From NCBI RefSeq assembly GCF_007859755.1, contig NZ_SJPF01000003.1, forward strand, positions 248,001-312,000: DNA of 64,000 nt, read 5' to 3'. Below the pieces are notes generated by a model that worked only from the letters and a program-made list of their open reading frames with translations, had not been told where the DNA came from and ran no database searches. Source of the stretch: Blastopirellula retiformator (GTDB taxonomy: Bacteria; Planctomycetota; Planctomycetia; Pirellulales; Pirellulaceae). The translations under genes were made by a program, and so were the position numbers. Position 1 is the stretch's first letter, and each line of letters begins with the position of its first letter. Below are positions 36,029 through 45,351 of this stretch, piece after piece.

Positions 36029-36175
36029 CGCAGCGCAAGCGAGGGAATGCGGTGGGGAGAAAAGCGGAAAGCGTAGAGCGAAGGGAAGAAAACCAAAAAG
36101 CCCGCAGGGCGAGTCGTGGGTTAGCGGCCGCTTTGACTTGGCGGCCACATTCCCTCGCTTGCGCTGCGGGTTAGC
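36029..36175. repeat. Inverted pair of the dispersed 3'-end repeat (copies 2 and 3)
   Basis: The sequence 36029-36049 (begins CGCAGCGCAAGCGAGGG) and its exact reverse complement at 36148-36168 form a perfect 21-bp inverted pair with 98 bp between. One copy begins 8 bp after the glycosyltransferase stop, the other ends 27 bp from the stop of the convergent PVC gene. Each is thus oriented in the same way relative to the gene it follows. Related single copies occur at 15819 and 55047. Confidence 0.7.
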
Positions 36176-36201
36176 GTTTGAGGTGGCGGTTAGTCGCCTG
36201 T

Positions 36202-39200
36202 TTACTTCTTCTTCAGCGTTTCGAGGTACGAGACGACGTCGACCAGTTCCTGGACGGTCATCAGCTTTTGCAGGTCGGCCGGCATCAGCGACGTCGGCAG
36301 CTTGCGCATTTCTTCGATCTCGTCTTGCGAAAAGCTGCGAACCAGGCCTTCCTGGTTTTTGATGGTGACCGCTTCGTCGGTTTCGCTGACCAACAGCCCG
36401 GTAATCGCCGTGCCGTTTTCGAGCAGAATCGCGAAGTTCTCGTAGTTGTGGCTGATGCCGGCGCTGGGATAGAGAATCGATTCGAACATCGCCTCGCGGC
36501 TCAGCTTCGAGCCGATCTCGCTCAGGTTCGGACCCACCTCTTTCCCTGCGTTGTTGACGACATGGCACTTGGCGCAAGTCGCTTCGCCGGCGAACGCCTG
36601 TTTGCCGTTCGCGACGATGCCAGGGATTTTGACCAGTTCGGCCAGCGGCGGCAGCGGCTTGTTGTCTTTGCTCGGCGGAGCGGGGAAGATCTTTGCCGCC
36701 TGGTCGCGCACCTCGTTCCAGGTGGACGACGTCAGCGGAGCGGCCGCCGCGTCCATCAGGGCCGGATCGAGCTTGCCCGACTTGGCGAGCGCCACCAGCT
36801 TGTTGGCGCTGCCGCGGTTGGCGGCGAGCGCCTTGACCGCGATCCGCCGCAACGCGATATCCTTCGAACTGTCGTCGACCAGCTTTTGCATGATGCCAAT
36901 CGCCGGACCGGCGGCCGAATTGCCGACCGCCGTCGTGGTGGCGATCGCTTTCTCGAGATCGTCGCCGTTGATCGCGTTCATGACCGGTGCGCGCTGGTTC
37001 TTCTCCAGCAGCACCTTCATGGCGGCGACGCCGGTCGACTCGTTCGGTTGGGCCTGGGCGATCGCCAGCAGGTCAGCGTAGCGATCTTGCACGTTGAACT
37101 TGTCGACCAGGTCGACGAAGATCTGCGTGCCGGCCAACTTGGTAAGCGCGGTCTTCAGGGCCGCGGCGTGCTGCGGGTTCTTCGCAACGTCATAGCCGCC
37201 GATCCGGCTGATCGATTCGCTGAGGATGAACTGCTGCGCGTCGGGATCGGCGCCAGCGCCAGAGAAGGCGAGATCGGCGATCACCCGGCTCTTGGCGTCC
37301 CCTTTTGCTTGGAAGTCAAATGCCCGGAAGTACCGCGGCAGGTCGTTGTATGGCGTCGCCGGATCTTGGATGATCGCCGCCAACAGGCCTGGGGTCTTCG
37401 CGGCGCGGCTCCGCCAGACGATGTCGCGACCGCCGGGCGTGTTCCATTTGTCGCCAACCTGGGCCAGGTAAGCGTCGAGACAGGCGTCCCACTTCAAGTC
37501 GGCGCCAATGCCGAGCGCCTCGAGGTACCAGCGATCTTGGCCGTCATGCTGGTCGGCAAGTTGCGACCACAGCTTGACCGCCTCGGGACTGTCGGTCCAA
37601 CGCAGCGCGATCGCCGCTTCGCGACGGACTTGCGGCGAAGGGTCGCTGACCAACTTGGCGACGAGCGGCTCGATCGGCAGTTGCAATTGCTTCGCCAGAC
37701 GCAGCCCGGTGATCCGGATATCGGCGTCCTTGTCAGCCAAAGCGGCCGCCACGTAGTCGGCGCCGCGGCCTTCGATCTTGCCCAGCAGCCAGAGCGCCCG
37801 GGCACGGACCCGCGGGTTGGGGTTCGACTCGAACATTCGCTTCAGGCCCGCTTCCGCCTTCGCGCCCTGGTTGTGCAGCGACGTCCAGGCCAGGTAGCGA
37901 ACCGACATGTTCGGGTTTTCGAGCGCCGCCAAGGCGCCGTCGATCGTGTCGAAGTCGAACTTCGGCGCCGTGTACTTGGCGCCTGGCGGAGCGACGCGGA
38001 ACAGGCGACCCCGATCAAGATCGCGTTGGCCGTGTCCGCCGACGCCGGGATCGTACCAGTCAGAGACGAACAGCGATCCGTCTGGAGCGACGCAGACGTC
38101 GGCCGGGCGGAACCAGTTGTCGCGGGCGCCATGCAGGATGTTGACCATCTCGCCCTGGTAGCCGGCGCCCTCTTTCTGAGCCGGGTAAGCGCGGACGACG
38201 TTCGGTCCGGCGTCGCAGTGGATCACTTGATCCCAGAAGACTTCCGGCAACAGGCGACCTTCGTAAACGCAGATGCCGGTCGGCGAACCGGCGCCGGTTT
38301 GAACAAAGTTGGGGACGACGCCGGGGTCGTTCAGGTGCCAGTGACGCAGCGGGATTTCTTCACTCATGCCGGTCCGCGGATCGCGCCAGCCGGCGCCGGT
38401 CATCTCGTCGCGATAGCCGAAGTTGCCTTGCTCCATCACGTAGTTGATCCGCACGCCGCGGTTACCGTCGTCGTCGTTATCGCTTTGCCACAGCGTACCG
38501 AACGAGTCGACCGTCACTTCGTAGTTGTTGCGGAAGTTGTGAGCCAGGACCTCGAACTCGCTGCCGTCCAGGTTGCAGCGGAACGGCATGCCGCCGAAAA
38601 GTGGATTGCCGTTGTCGACCACCGTGCGACCATGAATGTCGACGACCGGCTTGCCATCTTTGTCGAAGACCTGCTTGCCGGTATTGCCGAAGTTCCAGTA
38701 GAGCTTGCCGTCGGGGCCGAACAGAAACGAGTGGCACGAGTGATCATGCTGCGGCTGCCCGGTTTTGGTGAAGAGGAGCTCTTTTTGATCGGGCTTGTCA
38801 TCGCCGTCGGTATCGGTGAAGACGATGATGTTCGGGGTCGCCGAAACGATCACCTTGTTCCCCAGCACGCAGATCCCCATCGCGGTGTCGACGTCATGCC
38901 CTTGGTAGTAGACCTTCGACTTTTCGCAAACGCCGTCGCCATCTTCGTCTTCCAGGATCAGAATGCGATCCCCTTCTGCACGCGAGCCGGCGTTGCGGCG
39001 ATAGTTCATCACGTCGCAGACCCAGACGCGGCCGAGATGATCGACGTCCAGATTGGTCAGGCTCTTGAGCATCGGTTCGGAAGCGGCCAGGGTCGCTTCT
39101 AGGTCTTCATGAACGTCGATGCCTTCCAGGGCGCTATCGGGCTCTCGCGACACGGCGTCTTCGCCGGTGACGATGTTGGCGAATGACGGCGGGTTCTCGG

Positions 39201-39708
39201 TATAGACGGCGAAGACGACGCTGGTCGCGGCGCCTCCTTGCTGATTGCTGCCGCCGTTATCGAGGGCGCCTTTCGCGTGAAACTTGGTGAACCCTTCCGG
39301 CAGATCGTAGGCGATGATCGAGTTGGCGTGCGTGCCGATGCCGCTGTTGAACAACTCGCCCTGGACGCGAAGCGGGGCGCAGTCGACGTTGCGGTTTTTA
39401 TTGACCGAACGCCACTGGGTGACGGCCGACTTCCAGTTCAAGTCGGTCAGGGGCTTTTCGCCGCTGGGGCCGATCAACTTTGGTTCGATCCAGTCGGCCC
39501 AGTCGCAAGAGTAACCGTCGCCGCCGTCGGTCACGACCAGGTAGAGATGCTTGGCGCCGGTGATGTCGACGTCGATGTTGACCGCGTGACCCGCGGTGCG
39601 CGTGGTCACGACTTTGCTCTTGAACTTCGGCTTGCCCGCCTTGGCCGTTTGCACGGCGGGCTTCTTCGCTGCGGCCTCAGTTACTTTTTTTTTTCGGGTT
39701 GGGACCAA
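36202..39708 (-). CDS. PVC-type haem-binding dehydrogenase with NPCBM, propeller, HEAT and cytochrome c; no good start
   Basis: This 1168-codon frame opens only at a TTG at 39708; no ATG or signal peptide is found. Order: Lys/Ala-rich N-terminus; NPCBM-like carbohydrate-binding domain (about residues 30-170; LFNSGIGTHANSIIAYDLP); PVC-type propeller dehydrogenase (about 210-620; NRRVWVCDVMNYRR-type and LFVSDWYDPGVGGHG motifs); HEAT repeats (about 625-1010); cytochrome c with CAKCH at about residue 1045. A cytochrome needs export, which this frame alone does not provide. It overlaps the DUF1080-ThuA frame by 32 bp across an A10 run. Loss of one A fuses both into one 1665-residue protein carrying the upstream signal peptide. 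Confidence 0.85.
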   Translation of the reverse strand: MVPTRKKKVTEAAAKKPAVQTAKAGKPKFKSKVVTTRTAGHAVNIDVDITGAKHLYLVVTDGGDGYSCDWADWIEPKLIGPSGEKPLTDLNWKSAVTQWRSVNKNRNVDCAPLRVQGELFNSGIGTHANSIIAYDLPEGFTKFHAKGALDNGGSNQQGGAATSVVFAVYTENPPSFANIVTGEDAVSREPDSALEGIDVHEDLEATLAASEPMLKSLTNLDVDHLGRVWVCDVMNYRRNAGSRAEGDRILILEDEDGDGVCEKSKVYYQGHDVDTAMGICVLGNKVIVSATPNIIVFTDTDGDDKPDQKELLFTKTGQPQHDHSCHSFLFGPDGKLYWNFGNTGKQVFDKDGKPVVDIHGRTVVDNGNPLFGGMPFRCNLDGSEFEVLAHNFRNNYEVTVDSFGTLWQSDNDDDGNRGVRINYVMEQGNFGYRDEMTGAGWRDPRTGMSEEIPLRHWHLNDPGVVPNFVQTGAGSPTGICVYEGRLLPEVFWDQVIHCDAGPNVVRAYPAQKEGAGYQGEMVNILHGARDNWFRPADVCVAPDGSLFVSDWYDPGVGGHGQRDLDRGRLFRVAPPGAKYTAPKFDFDTIDGALAALENPNMSVRYLAWTSLHNQGAKAEAGLKRMFESNPNPRVRARALWLLGKIEGRGADYVAAALADKDADIRITGLRLAKQLQLPIEPLVAKLVSDPSPQVRREAAIALRWTDSPEAVKLWSQLADQHDGQDRWYLEALGIGADLKWDACLDAYLAQVGDKWNTPGGRDIVWRSRAAKTPGLLAAIIQDPATPYNDLPRYFRAFDFQAKGDAKSRVIADLAFSGAGADPDAQQFILSESISRIGGYDVAKNPQHAAALKTALTKLAGTQIFVDLVDKFNVQDRYADLLAIAQAQPNESTGVAAMKVLLEKNQRAPVMNAINGDDLEKAIATTTAVGNSAAGPAIGIMQKLVDDSSKDIALRRIAVKALAANRGSANKLVALAKSGKLDPALMDAAAAPLTSSTWNEVRDQAAKIFPAPPSKDNKPLPPLAELVKIPGIVANGKQAFAGEATCAKCHVVNNAGKEVGPNLSEIGSKLSREAMFESILYPSAGISHNYENFAILLENGTAITGLLVSETDEAVTIKNQEGLVRSFSQDEIEEMRKLPTSLMPADLQKLMTVQELVDVVSYLETLKKK

Positions 39709-41200
39709 GCAAGCCTTCCAGGTCGTCCTTGGTCAGCGACTTCGACGCGACGCCGCCAGCGGGAACTTCATCGCCAGCGACCCAGACGATCGCATTGAGC
39801 ACGACTTTGCGGAAGTTGTCTTCACCCCAGTTGCTGTGAAAGTGACCGCCGGTGAAGCCAAAGCCGCGTCCGCCATCGGGGCGCTCGGCGACCCAAGCGA
39901 CATGTTGCGGCTGGCCAATCATTGCGCGAACGTGAGGATTGCCGCTGTGCGGGCCATCGGGGCGATCGAGGGTCGACTTGGGGGGAATCGCCGACAAGAT
40001 CGGGGTGACCCCTTCCATGTCTTCGCGAAACCGCATGTTGTAGTACCACTCGTCGTTGATCGAGAACGGCTTGACGCCATTGGCGACCGGGTGATCGGGC
40101 AGCGCCTTGAAGTCAGCGGTCCAGTGCGGATTGACGCTGTAGTCGGTTTCAAAGTAGCCGCCGATCCAGTCGACGAACTTGTCGCCTGGCTCCCCTTTCG
40201 GAGTCTCGACGCCGTAGTGAATGCACGCCAGGCCGACTCCCTCTTTCATCAGCTTGTCAAACTGATCGAGATGCGGGTTGAGCAGGTGACGTGGGCCGCC
40301 ATCGCAGTAGACGACGACCGCATCGGCGTTATCGAAGGCGGTCGGATCGGCCGGCCAGCCGCCGGGATAGATCGACGCTTCGATATTGGGAACGTTTTCC
40401 ATCAGCGCGATCATCAGCAGGTGGCAACCGCCCGAGTGCTCGTGCTGGCCCCAACCATGGCTCGGCATGCCGGGCACAAAGACGACCTTCTTCTTGTCAC
40501 CTTCCAGCTTGGTGCGCTTCAGCTCGATGTCTTTGAACTGAACGGTCATCGGCGGGCCGGCGTGCAGTTGCAGCGCCAAGATGCCGCTGGTGCGACTGTC
40601 CTTTTCGCCTTCGTCGATCACTTCCGAGGTCTTCACGCCGTTGATGTAATGGGTGAGGTGGTTCCCCTTGGCGACGATGTGGTATTCGTTCCAGTCTTCC
40701 TTCTTGACTTTCTTTTGGATCTCGGCCGAATCGGCGAAGCGCTCTTCCTTGCGACCGTCTTTGCCATCCTGAATGGTCGCCGTGATGCCGCGATTGGCGA
40801 TGATGCCGCGGCCGCGCTCTTCGTAGTTGATGCCGCTGTAGGTGTCGCCGCTGTCGATGTCGGCCTGGTACCCTTTGACGACGAAATCGCCCAGGTCAGT
40901 CGAGCGATATTGAATGCCGGAGTTGCCGCCGACGATCTTGTATTTCAGCTTCAGCTCGAAATCGTCGACCGTCCCCTGATCCCAGATCAAGAAGGTGTTG
41001 CCTTTGGTCGGATTGTCCGAGGTAGTCTGGCCAGTGATCGCGCCATCTTGGACGCTCCAGAACTGCTCTTTGCCGCGCCAGCCGTTCAGCGTTTTGCCGT
41101 CAAAGATCGGCTTGAACCCGTCCTCGGCGGCGGCGACCGAAAGCATTGAGGTCGTCGCAAAGATGGCGACAAGCAAAAGAAGACCAGGCGATTTCTTCAT
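39677..41200 (-). CDS. DUF1080 (3-keto-disaccharide hydrolase) plus ThuA-like protein, ends at A10 tract
   Basis: The 507-residue protein starts at ATG 41200. It has a Sec signal (about residues 1-24, ending SVAAAED), a DUF1080/LamG-like domain (about 25-230; WRGKEQFWSVQDGAITGQT, GNSGIQYRS, GIIANRGI, WNEYHIVAKG), and a ThuA-like domain (about 238-490; VVFVPGMPSHGWGQHEHSGG, ADAVVVYCDGG, GLACIHYG, GRGFGFTGGHFHSNW). The frame ends right after LLGPNPKKKSN, where KKK is encoded by the A10 tract. DUF1080 proteins act on disaccharides and ThuA is linked to trehalose use. Read without the tract's tenth A, translation continues into the PVC cytochrome frame. Confidence 0.9.
   Translation of the reverse strand: MKKSPGLLLLVAIFATTSMLSVAAAEDGFKPIFDGKTLNGWRGKEQFWSVQDGAITGQTTSDNPTKGNTFLIWDQGTVDDFELKLKYKIVGGNSGIQYRSTDLGDFVVKGYQADIDSGDTYSGINYEERGRGIIANRGITATIQDGKDGRKEERFADSAEIQKKVKKEDWNEYHIVAKGNHLTHYINGVKTSEVIDEGEKDSRTSGILALQLHAGPPMTVQFKDIELKRTKLEGDKKKVVFVPGMPSHGWGQHEHSGGCHLLMIALMENVPNIEASIYPGGWPADPTAFDNADAVVVYCDGGPRHLLNPHLDQFDKLMKEGVGLACIHYGVETPKGEPGDKFVDWIGGYFETDYSVNPHWTADFKALPDHPVANGVKPFSINDEWYYNMRFREDMEGVTPILSAIPPKSTLDRPDGPHSGNPHVRAMIGQPQHVAWVAERPDGGRGFGFTGGHFHSNWGEDNFRKVVLNAIVWVAGDEVPAGGVASKSLTKDDLEGLLGPNPKKKSN
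39685..39694 (-). other. A10 tract at the overlap of two frames: candidate slippage site or frameshift
   Basis: On the coding (minus) strand ten consecutive A residues lie 9 nt before the TGA of the DUF1080-ThuA frame and inside the overlap with the PVC frame. Reading CCG-AAA-AAA-AAA-AGT-AAC-TGA stops; with nine A it reads CCG-AAA-AAA-AAA-GTA-ACT-GAG and stays open to 36202. It is either a transcriptional or translational slippage site, a true recent mutation, or a homopolymer sequencing error. Confidence 0.7.
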
Positions 41201-41421
41201 GGGGTCTTTCTCGCGATGTTGATTGGAATAGGGGGGGAAGCGGGCGGCGTGGGGTGTGAATAGCGCCGTCCGACGCAGCATATTGGTAGGCATCCGCCGC
41301 TGCAGGCGTACTGCTAAGTCTAGCCTAAACCGATTCTGATAACCAGAAACGGCCTCGCCAACACCCGATATTTCCCGCGCGAGAGAGAGATTTGCTGCAA
41401 GATTCTATGTAGCGCGCAAAG

Positions 41422-41449
41422 AAAAAGGGGCGTCGACTGGCGACGCCCC
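41422..41449 (-). terminator. Rho-independent terminator of the Asn-rich protein gene
   Basis: On the minus strand GGGGCGTCG (41449-41441) pairs perfectly with CGACGCCCC (41435-41427) around five nt, followed by TTTTTCTTT. It lies about 32 bp beyond the stop at 41481. Confidence 0.85.
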
Positions 41450-41480
41450 CGCGAAATTTGCAACCAGACTCAATGCCGCC

Positions 41481-43157
41481 TTAATTGCCAAACAGGTCGA
41501 TTCCGCCGCTGGGGTGATCGGCCAGGATCGCCGTACCCTCGGCCGAGTAGAGATCCCACCGGTTATCGCCTGGGCTGACGGCGACTTGGAACGTGCCGCC
41601 ATCAAGCACTTTTCGCTCTTCCCCTTTGCCGTCTCCCGGATCAAAGCGAACTTCGAGCGGGTACTTGCTGTTGTGGGTTTTCGTCCCGTGCGCGTCGACC
41701 TTGGCGGCGACGTTGTTGACGACGTAGTGGAACTCGTTCGGGTTGCCCGAGTTGTCGATCGTGACGTCGTACTTCTTCGAGAAGAGGGCCCAGCCGTTGT
41801 CGCTGGGGGTGAACTCGTAGGTTCCTTCGCTGAGCGTGTACTTCGCTTCGCCGTGCGAACCACCCTTGTCGTAGCGAACGACCCATTTGCCTTCGCCGAG
41901 CGACTGGATGTGCCCTGCCTTCATGGTGTACTCGTACTTGTCGTTGATGACGTACGAGATCGTCGCCTCGTTATCGGCGCCGTTGCGTAAGACGACCCCG
42001 CTGGTCGGAATGGTAGCGTCCGATTCGGGTACCGGCTGCGAGTTGGCGACCGGCAGGCCCATCGCTTCGGCCAAAGACGAAGTGCCGACGTTCAGGTCTC
42101 CCTGGCCGCCGGTACCGACCATCACCGAACCATTGCCGAGGTTGATGACCGTGCCATTGGGAAGATTCGGGTTGTGGATCACGGTGACCGTACCGCCCCC
42201 CAGGCCGTTCATGCCGGGATTGGGCGTAGCGCCCCCCAGCAACTGCTGCACCTCGGCGGTTTGGGTCATGTCATCCATGTGATCAAAGAATTGATCGCGA
42301 TCGGGCCCCGGCGGAAACAGGTTCTTGTTTTGATTGGCGAATCGTTCAATATCGCGCGGGCGGAGATCGCCATCTTTGTTGCGCTGCCGCAGATCGTTCA
42401 GATCGTTTTGCAGATTGATCTTGTTCGCCAGGTCGGCGGCGCCGGCGGCGTTGGGAGGCATCGAGTTATTGGCGAACAAAATCTGCACGGTGCCTGCGTC
42501 CCCCCGGTTCTTGGCGTCCAGAATTTGTTGCTGGGTAGCGGGATCGATGCCGGCGTTTTGCATCTGGGTGATCAGATCGGTATCGCTGGGAGGAAGTTTG
42601 TCCTGCAAGTCGGCCTCGATCTCATCAATCGATTTCTCTTGCTGGTCTTGTAGCTTCTCGTTGGCGCGCTGGATGTCTTGGTTGGTTAGCGCCAGAAAAT
42701 TGGCCGAGCTCACCACGGTGTTGCGCTTGGCGGCGACCTTCTTCACCGGCGCTTTGTTCTTCTTCGGCTCGACGTTTTTGGGCGTCGGAGTTGGTTTTGG
42801 AGCAGGCGTCGGCGTGGGGTAATAACGTTGTTGCTGCTGCGGATAGTAGCGCTGCTGGGGATAGTTGTCGTAGTAGCGCTGACGTGGGTAGTCGTTTTGG
42901 CGGTTGTTATTGTTGCTGGCCCGGATCCCTTCTTCGATCGCGCCGAAGATGCCGCCGACGATCGCCTTCTCTAGTCCGTTATTGTTGTTGTTGCTGTTGT
43001 TGCTGCTTGGCGGGTGATAGTCGTATTCGCCCCAGGAATTGCTGCGTCCGGAAGGTGGGGCGAACAGGCCGCCAAAACCTTGTCCAAACAGCGGCAGAGC
43101 GGTCAGCATCGTGAGAGAAAAGAAAACGCTGACGAAGACAAGCCTCTGAAATCGCAT
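41481..43157 (-). CDS. Secreted Asn/Gln-rich protein with two repeated C-terminal beta domains, hypothetical
   Basis: About 558 residues. Three ATG codons in a row (43163, 43160, 43157) follow an AAGGAGG directly; only the third has normal spacing (6 nt), so 43157 is preferred. A Sec signal ends near LPLFGQ. Residues about 25-125 are low complexity with a run of Asn broken by Ser, then Tyr/Pro/Gln-rich YPQQRYYPQQQQRYY-type repeats and a Lys/Pro-rich linker. A charged helical region follows (about 160-300). The C-terminal 170 residues look like two copies of one beta domain (ISYVINDKYEYTMKAGHIQS and FHYVVNNVAAKVDA). No family known; an extracellular structural or adhesive role is possible. Confidence 0.75.
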   Translation of the reverse strand: MRFQRLVFVSVFFSLTMLTALPLFGQGFGGLFAPPSGRSNSWGEYDYHPPSSNNSNNNNNGLEKAIVGGIFGAIEEGIRASNNNNRQNDYPRQRYYDNYPQQRYYPQQQQRYYPTPTPAPKPTPTPKNVEPKKNKAPVKKVAAKRNTVVSSANFLALTNQDIQRANEKLQDQQEKSIDEIEADLQDKLPPSDTDLITQMQNAGIDPATQQQILDAKNRGDAGTVQILFANNSMPPNAAGAADLANKINLQNDLNDLRQRNKDGDLRPRDIERFANQNKNLFPPGPDRDQFFDHMDDMTQTAEVQQLLGGATPNPGMNGLGGGTVTVIHNPNLPNGTVINLGNGSVMVGTGGQGDLNVGTSSLAEAMGLPVANSQPVPESDATIPTSGVVLRNGADNEATISYVINDKYEYTMKAGHIQSLGEGKWVVRYDKGGSHGEAKYTLSEGTYEFTPSDNGWALFSKKYDVTIDNSGNPNEFHYVVNNVAAKVDAHGTKTHNSKYPLEVRFDPGDGKGEERKVLDGGTFQVAVSPGDNRWDLYSAEGTAILADHPSGGIDLFGN

Positions 43158-43163
43158 CATCAT

Positions 43164-43563
43164 CCTCCTTGCCCGGAATGACAGACGTCTGTCGAAATGT
43201 AAGTAGGTGCAAACATTTGCAAGCGTCAATCTAGGACGCTTGAAATGCAGAATCAAGTTAGCAACCAATTGATTGCTTAAAGGGGAGCGGCGCGTTACTC
43301 GCGCGCTTGCGGAGAGATTGATCGGCAGGCCGAGCCAATGGATGCGCAGGGAATGGTCGAGAAGAGCCTGCGATCGTTACGCTGTCCGTTTTTCGCTTCG
43401 CAGTCTTACCCAGGTTCGCAGTCTTGCCGCCGGCTGCGATTCGCTAACGAAATCTTCGTTGTTGCAAAGCGCCTGTCCGCCTACCTAATAAAACGCAAAG
43501 CGGGCCTGGGGCCGGACAACTTTCTGAAAAAGAAGTGAAAAAAATCACCGCTGGCGACATCCT
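43164..43563. other. Intergenic region without recognisable features
   Basis: This 400-bp stretch holds the promoter of the Asn-rich protein gene next to its start and otherwise nothing I can support: no hairpin with T-tract, no convincing reading frame and no repeat seen elsewhere in the window. Confidence 0.4.
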
Positions 43564-45351
43564 CTAGAGGGTCTTCAGGTACGCGACTAGATCGCGCATT
43601 TCCTGGTCGCTCAGCTCTTCGCCGGCGATCTCCTCGGGGGCGTGATACTCGGTCAGCAGTTCTTCCAGCGAACTGGCCCGGCCATGATGCAGCAGTCGCG
43701 TCTTCGAGTAAACGCCCAGCAGCGACGGCGTGTTGTAGCCGTCATAGTAATCGCGCTTCGAGTTGGTGCCGACGTCATGCATTTGCCCGTCGGTCAGATG
43801 CTCGCCCGCGTGGCAATCGGCGCAGGCCGCTTTGGCGCTATGAAAGACCGCTTTGCCCCGGGCGACGGCGGTTGCGCTGGCAGCGGAGCTGGCCGCATCG
43901 CGGGCAAACGGATTCGCCGGGGGCTGCAGCTGATCGAAGTAAGCGATCAGCGCGTCGACTTCCTCTTCCTGCAGCTTCTTCCCTTGCATCGTTTCGCGGA
44001 AAGAGGTCTGCATGGCGCTGCGCAGGTTCTCTTGCCAGCCATGCCAGGTCCAGGGGAACGTCTGGCTGACGTTCCAGAGCACTGGCGCCGTCTTGTAGGT
44101 GCCGACGGTGCGATCGTTGCGGGTGTCAAAGATCTCGGCGTTGCTGCCGCCGTCGTAGTGGCAACTGTGGCAGCTGTACCAGCGATCGAAGCTCTTGTCG
44201 CCGTCGTAAAAGAGGGCTTCTCCTTGCCGGGCGAGGGAAACTTCGACCGGCTCGCCCAGCGAGATCGTCCGCGTCACGCGACGGCTTGCCAGATCAATTT
44301 CCTGCACGGCGTCCAGCAAGTAGTTCGCGACGTACGCCCGCTTGCCGTCCGGCGCAATCTGTAGGCCCATCGGTCGTCCGCCAACCGGGATCCGCGCGAA
44401 GCGGGCCGGATCGTCGAGCAGCTCTTGGTCGATATGTTCGGTCGAGCCAACGTCGTACATCTTCAGGTCGCTCAGGCGAAGCAGCAGCAGTTCGTGCGTG
44501 CCGCTGGCCGAGATGACGACATGCGACTGGTCGGGCGTGACGTCGAGACCGAACGCATCGGCGACGGCGTTTCCTTCGGTATCGAGCGAAAGGACCTCGT
44601 CCAGCTTGTCTGCAGTCAGATCAACCCGCCCCAGTCGATTGCCCAGCACCCAGCCGCGGCGAATGTTGTTGGGGGACGGGATGTTCTCGCCGTAGTGGAG
44701 CCAGGGGAAATAGACCTGCTTGCCATCGGCCGAGGTCTTCATATGGCCGACGTTCAGCCCTTTGATGCGCGTCGTGTAGAGGGGCGAATTGCCGACCGTT
44801 TCCATCACCGCCACGCTGCCGTCGCCTGACAGGCCAACCGCCAGCCGCGAATCATCGGGCGTCAGCGCCAGGTAGCGGGGCGACTTGCCGGGATAGGAGA
44901 GCTCGATCAGACGGTTCTGCACTAGATCGACCACCGCCACTGCGTGACCGCTGGGAAGCGCGACAAAGGCCCGCGTGCCATCCTGCATGATCGCGACGCC
45001 ATGGGGATCGAACCCGACGTCGATCGCGGCGACCTGCGAGAGCTTGCCGCGGGCAATGGCGACTTTGACCAGTTGGCCAGCGTCGGTAACGCTGACTAGC
45101 GCCGACTTGCCGTCTGGGCAAAGCTGCACATAGCTGGGCCGGGGGCCAACGGCGATCTCATCGATCGCTTGCCCGCTTTGCAGATCAACCAGCGAAACCG
45201 TCCCGGCAGTCTGATTGGCGGCGAGCAGCCAGTCTGCCGTTGGCGACAGGGCGACGTCGACCGGCGAACGATAGTCGGACAAGGTTTGACTGCTAGCAAC
45301 ATTGGCCGCCAGCAGTAGCAGCAACAAGCCGGTAAGAGATTGTCGAACCAT
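43564..45351 (-). CDS. YVTN beta-propeller protein with dihaem cytochrome c (MauG/CCP-like) domain
   Basis: The 595-residue protein starts at ATG 45351 and has a Sec signal (residues 1-22, ending VASSQ). Residues 25-375 form a YVTN-type propeller with repeated DGKSALVSV, DGTRAFVAL and PDDSRLAVGL strands. The C-terminal part (about 380-595) is a cytochrome c peroxidase-like dihaem region with CHSCHY and CADCHA haem motifs, GYNTPSLLGVYSKTRLLHHG and a final QEMRDLVAYLKTL helix. Such proteins act in the periplasm as haem oxidases or electron carriers; the substrate is unknown. It is divergent from the MORN-type gene. Confidence 0.9.
   Translation of the reverse strand: MVRQSLTGLLLLLLAANVASSQTLSDYRSPVDVALSPTADWLLAANQTAGTVSLVDLQSGQAIDEIAVGPRPSYVQLCPDGKSALVSVTDAGQLVKVAIARGKLSQVAAIDVGFDPHGVAIMQDGTRAFVALPSGHAVAVVDLVQNRLIELSYPGKSPRYLALTPDDSRLAVGLSGDGSVAVMETVGNSPLYTTRIKGLNVGHMKTSADGKQVYFPWLHYGENIPSPNNIRRGWVLGNRLGRVDLTADKLDEVLSLDTEGNAVADAFGLDVTPDQSHVVISASGTHELLLLRLSDLKMYDVGSTEHIDQELLDDPARFARIPVGGRPMGLQIAPDGKRAYVANYLLDAVQEIDLASRRVTRTISLGEPVEVSLARQGEALFYDGDKSFDRWYSCHSCHYDGGSNAEIFDTRNDRTVGTYKTAPVLWNVSQTFPWTWHGWQENLRSAMQTSFRETMQGKKLQEEEVDALIAYFDQLQPPANPFARDAASSAASATAVARGKAVFHSAKAACADCHAGEHLTDGQMHDVGTNSKRDYYDGYNTPSLLGVYSKTRLLHHGRASSLEELLTEYHAPEEIAGEELSDQEMRDLVAYLKTL

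Noticed and set aside
36178-39102. Plus-strand open frame of 974 codons opposite the PVC cytochrome gene
   Set aside because: It mirrors the third-position G/C bias of the real gene, has no ribosome-binding site or recognisable domain, and its protein is a mix of Arg, Val, Asp and His typical of antisense frames.
42960-43010. GTT/GCT triplet repeat that looks like a microsatellite
   Set aside because: It is the Asn-coding low-complexity part of the secreted protein, so it is explained by coding sequence.
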